A stretch of 6,467 bases of DNA from Clostridiales bacterium UBA1779. GTDB lineage: Bacteria > Bacillota > Clostridia > Oscillospirales > CAG-272. This document shows, piece by piece, positions 1 through 6,236 of the stretch. A program made the translations under genes and the position numbers. Below the pieces are notes generated by a model, which searched no databases, was not told the origin of the DNA, and saw only the letters and a program-made list of their open reading frames with translations. The first letter of the stretch is position 1; each line of letters opens with the position of its first letter. The stretch is taken from NCBI GenBank assembly GCA_002314565.1, contig DCGL01000028.1:1-6467 (forward strand), read 5' to 3'.

Positions 1-24
1 GCCTTACCGCTTGGCGATACCCCT
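1..24 (-). tRNA. tRNA-Gln, 5' part only (cut by window edge)
   Basis: Read on the minus strand, the bases from 24 down to 1 are AGGGGTA (5' acceptor strand), TC (positions 8-9), then GCC-AAGCGGTAAGGC (D arm). The same order is found at the 5' end of bacterial tRNA-Gln genes, where GCCAAGCGGTAAGGC is nearly invariant. The anticodon lies outside the window, so the glutamine identity is inferred from the D arm. A consensus promoter sits immediately upstream (51-79), so the gene has its own start and does not depend on the DUF4956 transcript ending at 126. Confidence 0.75.
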
Positions 25-50
25 GTATTGTCTTTCGGACAACGTGTAAT

Positions 51-79
51 ATTATACCAAAAGACATAGGGTTTGTCAA
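51..79 (-). promoter_or_regulatory. Sigma-A promoter of the tRNA gene
   Basis: On the minus strand a perfect -35 box TTGACA (79-74) is followed by a 17-bp spacer and a perfect -10 box TATAAT (56-51). The predicted start is near 44, about 20 nt before the tRNA 5' end at 24. A run of seven A (88-82) lies just upstream of the -35 box and could act as an UP-like element. This is the strongest promoter type, as expected for a stable RNA gene. Confidence 0.88.
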
Positions 80-125
80 GCTTTTTTTGTATTATTTTAA
101 TTATTTTTGGGCAAGAATCCCGGGT

Positions 126-803
126 TCAGAGTATTCCCTCTTTTTTGGCCTCAGCCGTTTCAAGAGTGACTTCGAGATTGGCGTTTCTGCAGCGAATCAT
201 ATCGATCATTTCCTTCGTCTTTGTGCAGTCTTTGAGTTTCACTTTGTATGTCAGCTTGAACATACTGCCCATATTGACGGTTCTGACCTGCTCAAGACTT
301 ACCTTTGATGCGAACTGATCAAAAATATCATCAAAGGCACCGCTGTAATTCAGTCCTTCGGGGATTGTGATTTTGAGATACTTTTCGGTATTGTCAGTCT
401 TCTTTTCGAATACTCCGAAGAGTTCGCATACGAACAGCAGAACACCGCAGACAAGAAGGAAGATAATACCGTATCCTATATATCCCATACCGAATGCAAG
501 ACCGGCTGCCATTGCAATGAAGATAATGCTGATTTCTCTGGCAGTACCGGGAGCGGAACGGAATCTGACAAGTCCGAAGGCTCCGGCAATTGCAACTCCT
601 GCGCCTATGTTTCCGTTCACAAGGCAGATAACGAGAGCCACGGTCGTAGGAAGGAACGCCGTACCGATTAAAAAGCTTCTTGAAGACTCGGTTTTATAAC
701 AGCAGAGCACGGCATAAACGAGTCCCGTGATAAAAGCTGCAGCGAGGCAGATAATTACTGAGGACGGTGTAACCAGACCGTCCGTGAAAATTGAATCAAA
801 CAT
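126..803 (-). CDS. DUF4956 family integral membrane protein
   Basis: A 225-aa protein with a hydrophobic N-terminal half and a soluble C-terminal domain. Membrane segments appear at roughly residues 14-36, 45-64, 91-108 and 110-130. Between them lies the family's conserved motif GAFGLVRFRSAPGTAREI (74-91), whose Arg-rich, Gly-Thr-containing core is the hallmark of DUF4956. Residues 140-225 form a mixed alpha/beta cytoplasmic tail that ends in a charged stretch. The biochemical role of DUF4956 is not established. Its genes very often sit next to VTC-domain polyphosphate polymerase genes, as here: only 16 bp separate it from the VTC stop codon, and its AAGGAA ribosome binding site (816-811) lies in that gap. 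A part in membrane-linked polyphosphate synthesis or export is an inference from this pairing. No terminator is evident between its stop and the tRNA promoter. Confidence 0.9.
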   Translation of the reverse strand: MFDSIFTDGLVTPSSVIICLAAAFITGLVYAVLCCYKTESSRSFLIGTAFLPTTVALVICLVNGNIGAGVAIAGAFGLVRFRSAPGTAREISIIFIAMAAGLAFGMGYIGYGIIFLLVCGVLLFVCELFGVFEKKTDNTEKYLKITIPEGLNYSGAFDDIFDQFASKVSLEQVRTVNMGSMFKLTYKVKLKDCTKTKEMIDMIRCRNANLEVTLETAEAKKEGIL

Positions 804-819
804 TGAAATATTCCTTATC

Positions 820-1515
820 TTATATTTTATTAATCAGATCGTTCGCATATACGGCACCGTACTTTGAAAATGAAGATTTCGGTGCTCCGCTTTCCGAAAG
901 CAAGCGGCACAGCCACAGCGGAATTGACGTTCCCGTCTTGATTTCCATAAGAACGAATCCGGGGGCAAGAATCGGCTTGCCTTCAAGTGACGTATGGAAA
1001 TTCAATTCTTCCGTTCTGTATCTTATGTTTCTGTCAAAGGTGACGCGAAGCTCGGAATCGGGATCGAAGTAAGCGCAGCGGTCGTAGAGTATCAGTGCCT
1101 TTCCCTTCAGACTTCCGTACAGGGATGTAAAATATCTGAGCTCGTTTCCGATCTGCCCGTCAGCCTGAGCTTCGTGCTTTCCGGTGTCAAAATATTTATT
1201 CTCTTCACCTTCCTTCATTGAAATTCTGCGCTTGTATACGACGCCCTCGTATTTTCGTTTCATTTCAAGGAAGACGTTTTTATTGCTGTCGTTCAGTCCG
1301 TAGCAGCGCAGCCTGATTTTTTCTTTGAAAACAGGCTTTTCAATCGATGCTCTGATAATTCTGTAATCGTCGGTATCATAATACAGGCTTTGTATCGTGG
1401 TTTCCCCATATTTGTCAGGCTGCAGATATCCTCTGACAGCCTTCAAAAAGAAAACGTATTGATCCGGATTTAACAGATATTTCAGCTCATAACGTTTAAA
1501 CACATAGCTATACAC
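820..1515 (-). CDS. Polyphosphate polymerase (VTC domain), GTG start
   Basis: A 231-aa stand-alone VTC domain, the tunnel-shaped fold that in yeast Vtc4 polymerises ATP gamma-phosphate into polyphosphate. Visible family motifs are FKRYELKYLL (6-15), the basic KEKIRLR strand (64-70), FLEMKRK (82-88) with VYKRRI (93-98), the DRNIRYR strand (161-167), LMEIKT (189-194) with acidic Glu191, and SFSKYG (215-220) near the C-terminus. These Lys/Arg-rich strands plus acidic residues form the nucleotide/polyphosphate tunnel in the family. The frame is open to an ATG at 1638, but that start lies inside the upstream terminator. A GTG at 1515 has an excellent AGAAGGAG Shine-Dalgarno (1530-1523) seven bases upstream and puts the conserved FKRYE motif at residue 6. 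No SPX domain is present, as is usual in bacteria. It forms an operon with the DUF4956 gene. Catalytic activity is inferred from family membership only. Confidence 0.9.
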   Translation of the reverse strand: MYSYVFKRYELKYLLNPDQYVFFLKAVRGYLQPDKYGETTIQSLYYDTDDYRIIRASIEKPVFKEKIRLRCYGLNDSNKNVFLEMKRKYEGVVYKRRISMKEGEENKYFDTGKHEAQADGQIGNELRYFTSLYGSLKGKALILYDRCAYFDPDSELRVTFDRNIRYRTEELNFHTSLEGKPILAPGFVLMEIKTGTSIPLWLCRLLSESGAPKSSFSKYGAVYANDLINKI

Positions 1516-1543
1516 TGTCGTACTCCTTCTTTTGTACAACGTA

Positions 1544-1574
1544 ATTATACAGCTGTCAGTTAAGTGAAACCTTA
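1544..1574 (-). promoter_or_regulatory. VTC operon promoter with element shared with the regulator promoter
   Basis: On the minus strand this 31-bp block holds TAAGGTTT (1574-1567), TTAA (1563-1560), ACA (1556-1554) and a perfect -10 box TATAAT (1549-1544). With a 17-bp spacer, the -35 hexamer would be AGGTTT, which is far from consensus and suggests an activator-dependent promoter. The predicted start is near 1537, 22 nt before the GTG codon. The same blocks recur at identical spacing at 3823-3853, in front of the response regulator. An 8-bp palindrome ACAGCTGT overlaps the upstream edge of the -10 box here but is not in the other copy. Confidence 0.65.
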
Positions 1575-1606
1575 AATGATAATATAAAATTACTTTAATT
1601 TCATTT

Positions 1607-1636
1607 TTAAAACAGCCGGTCCCATGAGAGACCGGC
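1607..1636 (-). terminator. Rho-independent terminator of the two-component operon
   Basis: On the minus strand, GCCGGTC (1636-1630) pairs with GACCGGC (1621-1615) to form a 7-bp GC-rich stem with an 8-nt loop. It is followed by TG and then four T before an A-run. It begins 11 bp after the kinase stop codon at 1648. The other direction lacks a U-tract, so it is read as ending the regulator-kinase transcript and isolating the VTC operon, which has its own promoter. Confidence 0.85.
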
Positions 1637-1647
1637 AATACAATATT

Positions 1648-3072
1648 TTATTCCGGGAAAACGGCAACAACGGAAAACAGATTCCAGTCTGACATACAGG
1701 CACTGATTTTTCCCCTGTGAATTTCCATTATCTGTCCGGCAATTGAAAGACCGATGCCGTGACCTCCGACCGATGAAGAACGCGATTTGTCGGTTCTGAA
1801 AAATCTGTCGAAAATCCGGACAAGCTCTTCGGGGCTGAGAATTCTGTCAACACGGTTGGAAACTGTCAGAACTGAATTCTTTCCCTTTTTCTCAAAGCTG
1901 AGAAATACTTCTGTCGAATCACTTGAATATTTCAGGGCATTTTCGACAAGGATGGACGTAAGACGGACAAGCAGGTTCTGGTCTCCGGTAATGCTTACAA
2001 GCGGCTGAACAGAAAGCGAGAGCGTTTTTCCGTTGCTCTGAAATGCATTTCTGAACGAGCCGGCGACGTCTTCAATGATTTCAGAAGCCGGAATTTCCAC
2101 GGGATTTGAAAGACTGTATCCTTCCTGCATTCTTGACAAAGACACGAGGTCGTTCGTCAGAGTCGTCAGGCGCTGAATCTGCGATGAAATATCGTTTATA
2201 CACTCGGTATCGTCGGTTTCGGTCCTGAGCAGCTCCAGATTTGCGGATATTACGGTTAAAGGAGTTTTAATTTCATGTCCCGCATCGGTTATGAACATTT
2301 TTTGCTTTTCATAGCTGTCTGAAATCGGCTTTACTATCTTTCCTGAGGCAAACAGGAAAATGAAAAACGTAATAATGCAGCCTCCGACACCCACAAGACA
2401 GCTGATCAGCATAAAACGATTAAATGTGTCAAGCTTTCTGCCGCAATCGAGAAACAACAGAATATATCCTTTTTCAGTTACGTTTAAATGATATCTGAAA
2501 TTTCCTACAAAACCGTTTTCACTATTCTTGCTCTGAACCTTCTGAACGTATGTTCCTACCTCATCCTCTGAAACGGAGGCCGTCATTGAAAGATCCGAAT
2601 CGCTCATCTTCCATTCACTGTCAAGATATACGGTGAAGAAACGCGATTCATACGGAATTTCGATATCAAAGTTTCCCGGCATACGGTCTCGAATTCCGCG
2701 CTTTCCGAGTTCGTTCATTATTTCGGAAAAATCTTCCGGTCGCTTGTCGGGAAACGCCGAAGAAGATTCCGGATTATTCTGAGGAAAGTCATCCGGAATG
2801 AAAGACGAATCCGGTCTGTTTTCTTCGCGATTATGTGAAGACTCCCCTGCATTTTCTTCAGGCTTTTCAGGCACTTCATTTCCGCCCGAATAGCTGCCGT
2901 CTGAAAGAAAACGTTCGGAATTGATTGACGACAGGATATTCAGTGTTGTGTCTGCCTCGGTTACGACTGACAGGTAGTTTATTACGTTCATACTTGCAAC
3001 AATGAGAGAAACAAGTATTACAAGCATAGTCATCGACAGAATGAGAAACTTCTTTTTGAGTCTCTTAATCAT
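1648..3072 (-). CDS. Sensor histidine kinase, HisKA/HATPase type
   Basis: A 474-aa membrane kinase that should autophosphorylate on ATP and pass phosphate to the regulator encoded just upstream. Residues 1-8 are basic, membrane segment 1 spans about 9-34, an extracytoplasmic sensor region spans about 35-217, and membrane segment 2 spans 218-244. The H-box FITDAGHEIKTPL (260-272) carries the phospho-acceptor His266. The N-box LVENALKYS (375-383), F-box FDRFFRTD (421-428) and G2-box GGHGIGLSIA (436-445) follow. The G1 box, normally DxGxG, is not recognisable: residues 403-416 read TVSNRVDRILSPEE. The sensor region from about 58 to 120 is rich in Pro, Glu, Ser and Asn and looks disordered, while 140-210 looks folded and strand-rich. 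The start at 3072 has AAGGA (3082-3078) five bases upstream, and the gene overlaps the regulator by 8 bp, so translational coupling is likely. The ligand cannot be told from sequence. Confidence 0.95.
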   Translation of the reverse strand: MIKRLKKKFLILSMTMLVILVSLIVASMNVINYLSVVTEADTTLNILSSINSERFLSDGSYSGGNEVPEKPEENAGESSHNREENRPDSSFIPDDFPQNNPESSSAFPDKRPEDFSEIMNELGKRGIRDRMPGNFDIEIPYESRFFTVYLDSEWKMSDSDLSMTASVSEDEVGTYVQKVQSKNSENGFVGNFRYHLNVTEKGYILLFLDCGRKLDTFNRFMLISCLVGVGGCIITFFIFLFASGKIVKPISDSYEKQKMFITDAGHEIKTPLTVISANLELLRTETDDTECINDISSQIQRLTTLTNDLVSLSRMQEGYSLSNPVEIPASEIIEDVAGSFRNAFQSNGKTLSLSVQPLVSITGDQNLLVRLTSILVENALKYSSDSTEVFLSFEKKGKNSVLTVSNRVDRILSPEELVRIFDRFFRTDKSRSSSVGGHGIGLSIAGQIMEIHRGKISACMSDWNLFSVVAVFPE

Positions 3073-3745
3073 TTTTATCCTTCACCTCGAGCGTATAGCC
3101 CGCCCCGCGCGAAGCCCGGATTTCGACGTTGGAGCCCATTGCGCTGAGTTTCTTTCTCAGATAAGAAATGTAAATCCATACAACGTTTATTTCAGCTTCG
3201 CTGTCATAACCCCAGATACTTTCAAAAAGTCTTTCCGAGGATACAATTTTCCCGGGACTCATCATCAGTTTTTCCATAAGCTGGTATTCTTTTCCGGTCA
3301 GCCTGAAACAGCCTGCAGCAGACGACAACTCATATGTACACCTGTCAAGCTTGGTGTTACCGAATGTCAGTTCCGAATTTCCCGTTTCCTTCTGACGCGT
3401 CATGGCTCTGATTCTTGCAAGCAATTCTCTTGTGTCAAAGGGCTTTGCCAGATAATCGTTTGCCCCGGCATCAAGTCCCGCGACCTTATCGTCGATCTCT
3501 GTTTTGGCAGTGAGCAAAAGTATCGGAAGATTGTTTCCTCCGGCTCTTATTGCCTTTAAAACCGAGATGCCATCCAGCTTTGGCATCATAATATCCAGAA
3601 TTGCTGCGTCATATTCTCCTGCTTCAAGGAATTCGAGAGCTTCTGCTCCGTCATATACGGGGTCAACCGAATAGTTGTTCTTTTCCAGTATCTTCACCAG
3701 AACTCTTGACAGTGCTTTTTCATCTTCGGCAAGTAACAATCTCAT
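3065..3745 (-). CDS. OmpR/PhoB-family response regulator
   Basis: A 226-aa two-domain regulator of usual family length. The receiver domain (1-118) has the acidic pair Glu7-Asp8, phospho-acceptor Asp51 in AILDIMMPKLDG, switch Thr79 in LLLTA, and Lys101 in the conserved KPF motif. All the residues needed for phosphorylation are present. The C-terminal winged-helix DNA-binding domain (about 127-221) contains the LTGKEYQLMEKLM helix and ends with RGAGYTLE, typical of the OmpR/PhoB wing. Such proteins bind tandem direct repeats as dimers, usually near -35 regions. The ATG at 3745 gives the canonical start MRLLLAEDE. Its ribosome binding site is only a purine-rich stretch, weaker than at neighbouring genes. 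The partner kinase follows with an 8-bp overlap. Autoregulation and control of the VTC operon are inferred from the shared promoter element. Confidence 0.96.
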   Translation of the reverse strand: MRLLLAEDEKALSRVLVKILEKNNYSVDPVYDGAEALEFLEAGEYDAAILDIMMPKLDGISVLKAIRAGGNNLPILLLTAKTEIDDKVAGLDAGANDYLAKPFDTRELLARIRAMTRQKETGNSELTFGNTKLDRCTYELSSAAGCFRLTGKEYQLMEKLMMSPGKIVSSERLFESIWGYDSEAEINVVWIYISYLRKKLSAMGSNVEIRASRGAGYTLEVKDKND

Positions 3746-3775
3746 TTTCTCTTTAACTTCTCTCTTTCCTGAAAA

Positions 3776-3819
3776 ACCGGAATACAGAAACCGTCTTGGA
3801 TCGATTTCAGGATTCCGGT
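3776..3819 (-). terminator. Likely terminator of the rsmA/membrane-protein unit, overlapping the regulator leader
   Basis: On the minus strand ACCGGAAT (3819-3812) pairs with ATTCCGGT (3783-3776). Inside this, after a 3x3 internal loop, GAAATC (3808-3803) pairs with GGTTTC (3792-3787, one G-U). Five T in all (3776-3772) begin at the base of the stem. The hairpin starts 32 bp after the 265-aa gene's stop codon. The long stem plus U-tract fits an intrinsic terminator, but the internal loop and 10-nt apical loop make it less than ideal. A second inverted repeat crosses it, as described in the findings. Confidence 0.5.
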
Positions 3820-3822
3820 ATC

Positions 3823-3853
3823 ATTATAACTTTGTTACTTAAAACAAACCTTA
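3823..3853 (-). promoter_or_regulatory. Promoter of the two-component operon with shared element
   Basis: On the minus strand TAAGGTTT (3853-3846), TTAA (3842-3839), ACA (3835-3833) and a perfect -10 TATAAT (3828-3823) occur at the same spacing as at 1544-1574. The first TAA is also the stop codon of the upstream 265-aa gene. The 17-bp-spaced -35 hexamer is AGGTTT, non-consensus and identical in both copies. The predicted start is near 3816, giving a leader of about 70 nt before the regulator ATG. Confidence 0.65.
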
Positions 3854-4648
3854 TTGTATTCCGTTTACAAGCTTACGGAAATATTCTTCGGCATACTTAT
3901 ATCCTTCACCTGACGATTGGCTTCCGAAAAGTTTCCCTATCTGTGATTCTGTCCGCAGGCAAACCACGGTTTTTTCATCAAAGCCGTCGAACAGTCCGGG
4001 GTTGTCCTTGTAAATCGCAGTATCGCAAAGATAAATCGCTTCACCGTTGATTGTATTTTCAGGGCTGTTTCCGAGTACGTCCGCAACTTTTCTGAAGCCG
4101 CCGGAGGCCGATACTCTGTAATAGAGCCATTCTTCAATGATGCAGACACTGTATTCACCGGACAGCATAATCGTATCGAAATTTCTCAGTTGTTCGATAT
4201 TATGAGACGAATCCACCTTTGAATAGTTATCATCCTTTTCCGCACGGGCATTGAGGGCTTCAACCTGTTCGTCACTGTATACGCTCACGGGATTGATCTC
4301 AGCACGTTTGCTGCCGTCATTATTGTAATCATAAGGAAGATAAGTTGAGAGCATACCGTCAATATCGGATATCTGTTCTGAGGTGGGATAGCAGGAGCCC
4401 GAATAAAAGACAATTATGTCCTCCTTATAATTTGAGCAGGTCTGAGCACAGCATATCACCACTACAAATATTACAAACAGAGAAATGATTACCTTCCACT
4501 TGTTATAATACCAAAAGTTGGAAATCTTCGACTGAAGCGGACTGAGCGTTTCTTCTTCATATTGTATTTTTCTGAGTATGGTCTTTTTGTCAAGCTCCTC
4601 AGCATCGAGCTTTTCTTCTCTGCGATGTTCTTCGGAATTATTGCTCAT
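3851..4648 (-). CDS. Unrecognised single-pass membrane protein, downstream of rsmA
   Basis: I do not recognise a named family for this 265-aa protein. Residues 1-50 are highly charged and probably cytoplasmic, ending in the aromatic NFWYYNKWK stretch (44-52). One clear membrane segment follows (about 53-68, VIISLFVIFVVVICCA). The remaining ~195 residues are acidic and probably extracytoplasmic, with four Cys after the segment (71, 86, 169, 208) plus Cys230, so disulfides are possible. No lipobox or cleavable signal peptide is apparent. The frame is open to 4867, but the start chosen is the ATG at 4648. It has GGAGAAG upstream, gives a sensible charged N-terminus, and overlaps the rsmA end by 11 bp, which implies coupled translation. 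The longer version would run deep through rsmA and starts with an arginine-rich shadow sequence. Function is unknown, and proximity to rsmA alone does not imply a role in ribosome biogenesis. Confidence 0.85.
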   Translation of the reverse strand: MSNNSEEHRREEKLDAEELDKKTILRKIQYEEETLSPLQSKISNFWYYNKWKVIISLFVIFVVVICCAQTCSNYKEDIIVFYSGSCYPTSEQISDIDGMLSTYLPYDYNNDGSKRAEINPVSVYSDEQVEALNARAEKDDNYSKVDSSHNIEQLRNFDTIMLSGEYSVCIIEEWLYYRVSASGGFRKVADVLGNSPENTINGEAIYLCDTAIYKDNPGLFDGFDEKTVVCLRTESQIGKLFGSQSSGEGYKYAEEYFRKLVNGIQ

Positions 4649-5510
4649 TTTTCTTCTCCGTTCTGCGGAAAATTTCGTCGGCAACTGACGCGAAATCCTC
4701 AACCGACATACGTTCACCGCGTATATCCGCTGAATATCCGCAGGCGAGGATTGCCTCTGTGATTTCCGCCTTTGAAAGCTCTGAAATTCCTGCCGACAGC
4801 GCATTCGGAAGAGTCTTTCTTCTCTGTCCGAAAGCGGCACGGATAACGCGGAAGAAGGTTTCTTCATTGACCGGCTTAACGGGCTTGTCTTTGTAAAGAT
4901 TAAGTCTTACGACTGTTGAATCGACCTTGGGAGGAGGCAGAAAACGGCAGGCAGGGACTTCAAACAGTCTTTCGCACTTGCCGAAATACGACATAAACGC
5001 AGTGACGGAGCCGTATTCCGAATCCCCCGGCTTCGCACAGAGCCTGTCGGCGACCTCCGCCTGAATCATAACCGTTATACATTCAAAAGAAAGTCCGGAT
5101 TCAAGCAGCTGAAGCAGAATAGGAGTTGTAATATAATATGGAAGGTTGGCGCAGACGGATACTTTTCCGTTTCTGAATTCTTCAGAAAGGAGTACCCCAA
5201 GGTCAGTCTTCGTTACGTCAGCCTGAATCACGTCGACGTTTTTATCGTCTTCAAGGGTGTATTTCAGAAGAGGAATAAGTCCCTTGTCTATTTCAAGAGC
5301 AATAACGTGGCGGTATCTTTGCGCCAGCTCGTGCGTCAGGGAGCCGCAACCGGCTCCGATTTCAAGTATGGTATCGGCACCCAAGCAGGAATCGGCAATG
5401 CTCTGCACGGTTCCTATGTCGGTCAGGAAGTTCTGACCGAATTCCTTGCGGAAGGTAAGCCCGAATATGGACATAATATCTTTTATCGTTTTTGGATCAC
5501 AGAGATTCAT
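4638..5510 (-). CDS. rsmA: 16S rRNA adenine(1518)/adenine(1519)-N6-dimethyltransferase
   Basis: A 290-aa RsmA/KsgA/Dim1 enzyme that dimethylates two adjacent adenines in the 3'-terminal loop of 16S rRNA, using S-adenosylmethionine, late in 30S assembly. The motifs occur in order: FGQNFL (24-29), SAM-binding ILEIGAGCGSLT (48-59), acidic Glu73 in ALEID, QADVT (96-100) with Asp98, catalytic motif NLPYYITTP (122-130), VMIQAEVADRL (147-157), FLPPPKVDSTVVRL (190-203) and the C-terminal FGQRRKTLPNAL (227-238). The open frame reaches 5615, but the start chosen is the ATG at 5510: it gives the family-like MNLCDPKTIKDI start, normal length and an AAAGG site eight bases upstream. Loss of the homologue elsewhere confers kasugamycin resistance. 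I see no convincing promoter in the 73 bp between it and the antitoxin stop, so it may be read partly from the toxin-antitoxin promoter. Confidence 0.97.
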   Translation of the reverse strand: MNLCDPKTIKDIMSIFGLTFRKEFGQNFLTDIGTVQSIADSCLGADTILEIGAGCGSLTHELAQRYRHVIALEIDKGLIPLLKYTLEDDKNVDVIQADVTKTDLGVLLSEEFRNGKVSVCANLPYYITTPILLQLLESGLSFECITVMIQAEVADRLCAKPGDSEYGSVTAFMSYFGKCERLFEVPACRFLPPPKVDSTVVRLNLYKDKPVKPVNEETFFRVIRAAFGQRRKTLPNALSAGISELSKAEITEAILACGYSADIRGERMSVEDFASVADEIFRRTEKKNEQ

Positions 5511-5583
5511 TTGTAAAGCCTTTCGGGTATAACAATAATATGGTAACAAACAGTCTTTTGATTTTTCACTTTTTTCTGTAGAA

Positions 5584-5874
5584 TCAATGACTTGGGTGTT
5601 CTGGAATAAATTCAAGCTTCAAACGCATTCCCATTCCGGATGCAAGTCTTTTTACCATATCCAAACTGGGATTTCTCGTACCGTTTTCAATTCGGCTTAT
5701 ATCCGCCTGTGTAATACCGGTTGCTTCAGACAAATCCTTTTGTGTCATATTACGGCTTTTTCTGGCATCTATCATTGCCTGAATAATATCGTATTCAGGT
5801 TGCAACGCATCATATTCCCTTTTGATTTCCGGGTTTTTCAATGATTTTTCCCGGAACTCACTGTATGTTCTCAT
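5584..5874 (-). CDS. higA: XRE-family antitoxin (HigA-like)
   Basis: A 96-aa protein with a Cro/C1 helix-turn-helix. The recognition region MTQKDLSEATGITQADISRIENGTRNPS spans residues 43-70, with the typical Gln45, Ala51-Gly53 turn and Ser60-Arg61-Ile-Glu-Asn-Gly64-65 helix. The N-terminal 40 residues are helical and charged, and the C-terminal LKLEFIPE strand is of the sort that binds the toxin. Its ATG overlaps the toxin stop in ATGA (5874-5871). A strong AAAGGAG (5890-5884) lies inside the toxin's 3' end, so antitoxin should be well translated from the shared mRNA. In this toxin-first arrangement the antitoxin neutralises the RNase toxin, and the pair represses its own promoter. The HigA name is by architecture; a close family member with another name is possible. 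Confidence 0.9.
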   Translation of the reverse strand: MRTYSEFREKSLKNPEIKREYDALQPEYDIIQAMIDARKSRNMTQKDLSEATGITQADISRIENGTRNPSLDMVKRLASGMGMRLKLEFIPEHPSH

Positions 5875-6224
5875 TTTGAATATCTCCTTTCAAAATCTGC
5901 TTTATACTTTATTGCTAAAGAAATTACTCCTTCAGGAGTTTTTTGAGTTTTTTTAACAAATCCGTTAGTTAATACTGCAATATTTCCGATAAAAAAGAAA
6001 TACAGCACCCTTGAAATATCTGACCCTTGCTTTATGCGCAACTCAAATATTCCGTTTCCCAGCGAAGCAGAATGCGGTTTGCGCAAATCTGTTCCATTAT
6101 TTTCAAGCAGATCAACAGTGCGCAATACCTTTGCATACATTTTATTATCCAATGATTGAATAAAATCTTCAACAGGACATTCACCATTCTCTGTCTCATA
6201 AAATACGACCTTAAATTTTGCCAT
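5871..6224 (-). CDS. higB: RelE/HigB-type toxin (phage-derived Gp49-like family)
   Basis: A 117-aa protein of the Gp49-like/HigB branch of the RelE superfamily. These are ribosome-associated mRNA endonucleases that inhibit translation. Family signatures are CPVEDFIQSL (16-25), a central leucine-rich helix (32-41), LRKPHSASLGNGIFELRIK (47-65), SRVLYFFF (71-78) and GFVKKTQKTPEGVISLAIKYKADF (88-111), where the basic KKTQKTP segment is the usual conserved block. The start at 6224 has GAGG (6235-6232) seven bases upstream. The gene is AT-rich compared with its neighbours: I count 14 G+C in 5941-6000 and 18 in 5881-5940, against 33 in rsmA at 4921-4980, which suggests horizontal arrival. The length is full and all blocks are present, so the toxin is probably intact. 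Confidence 0.92.
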   Translation of the reverse strand: MAKFKVVFYETENGECPVEDFIQSLDNKMYAKVLRTVDLLENNGTDLRKPHSASLGNGIFELRIKQGSDISRVLYFFFIGNIAVLTNGFVKKTQKTPEGVISLAIKYKADFERRYSK

Positions 6225-6236
6225 TAATATACCTCA

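Noticed and set aside
104..125. Terminator after the DUF4956 gene using GGG/CCC around 110-122
   Set aside because: The stem is only three to four base pairs, and the minus-strand sequence after it is A-rich, not U-rich.
3002..3559. 185-aa plus-strand open frame
   Set aside because: It is antisense to the response regulator and the start of the kinase, both with clear family motifs; its product is Ser/Arg/Phe-rich shadow sequence.
3937..4158. 73-aa minus-strand open frame with an ATG
   Set aside because: It lies wholly inside the 265-aa membrane-protein gene in another frame, has no ribosome binding site and shows no domain.
4649..4867. N-terminal extension of the 265-aa protein to an ATG at 4867
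   Set aside because: This stretch overlaps the rsmA C-terminal coding region and translates to Arg/Gln/Ser-rich sequence; the ATG at 4648 has a proper ribosome binding site.
5511..5583. Promoter for rsmA between the antitoxin stop and the rsmA start
   Set aside because: TATTAT and TATACC could be -10 boxes on the minus strand, but neither has an acceptable -35 at 16-18 bp.
5511..5615. Longer rsmA start at ATG 5615
   Set aside because: It would overlap the antitoxin gene and add 35 residues outside the family's N-terminus; the ATG at 5510 fits motif position and length.
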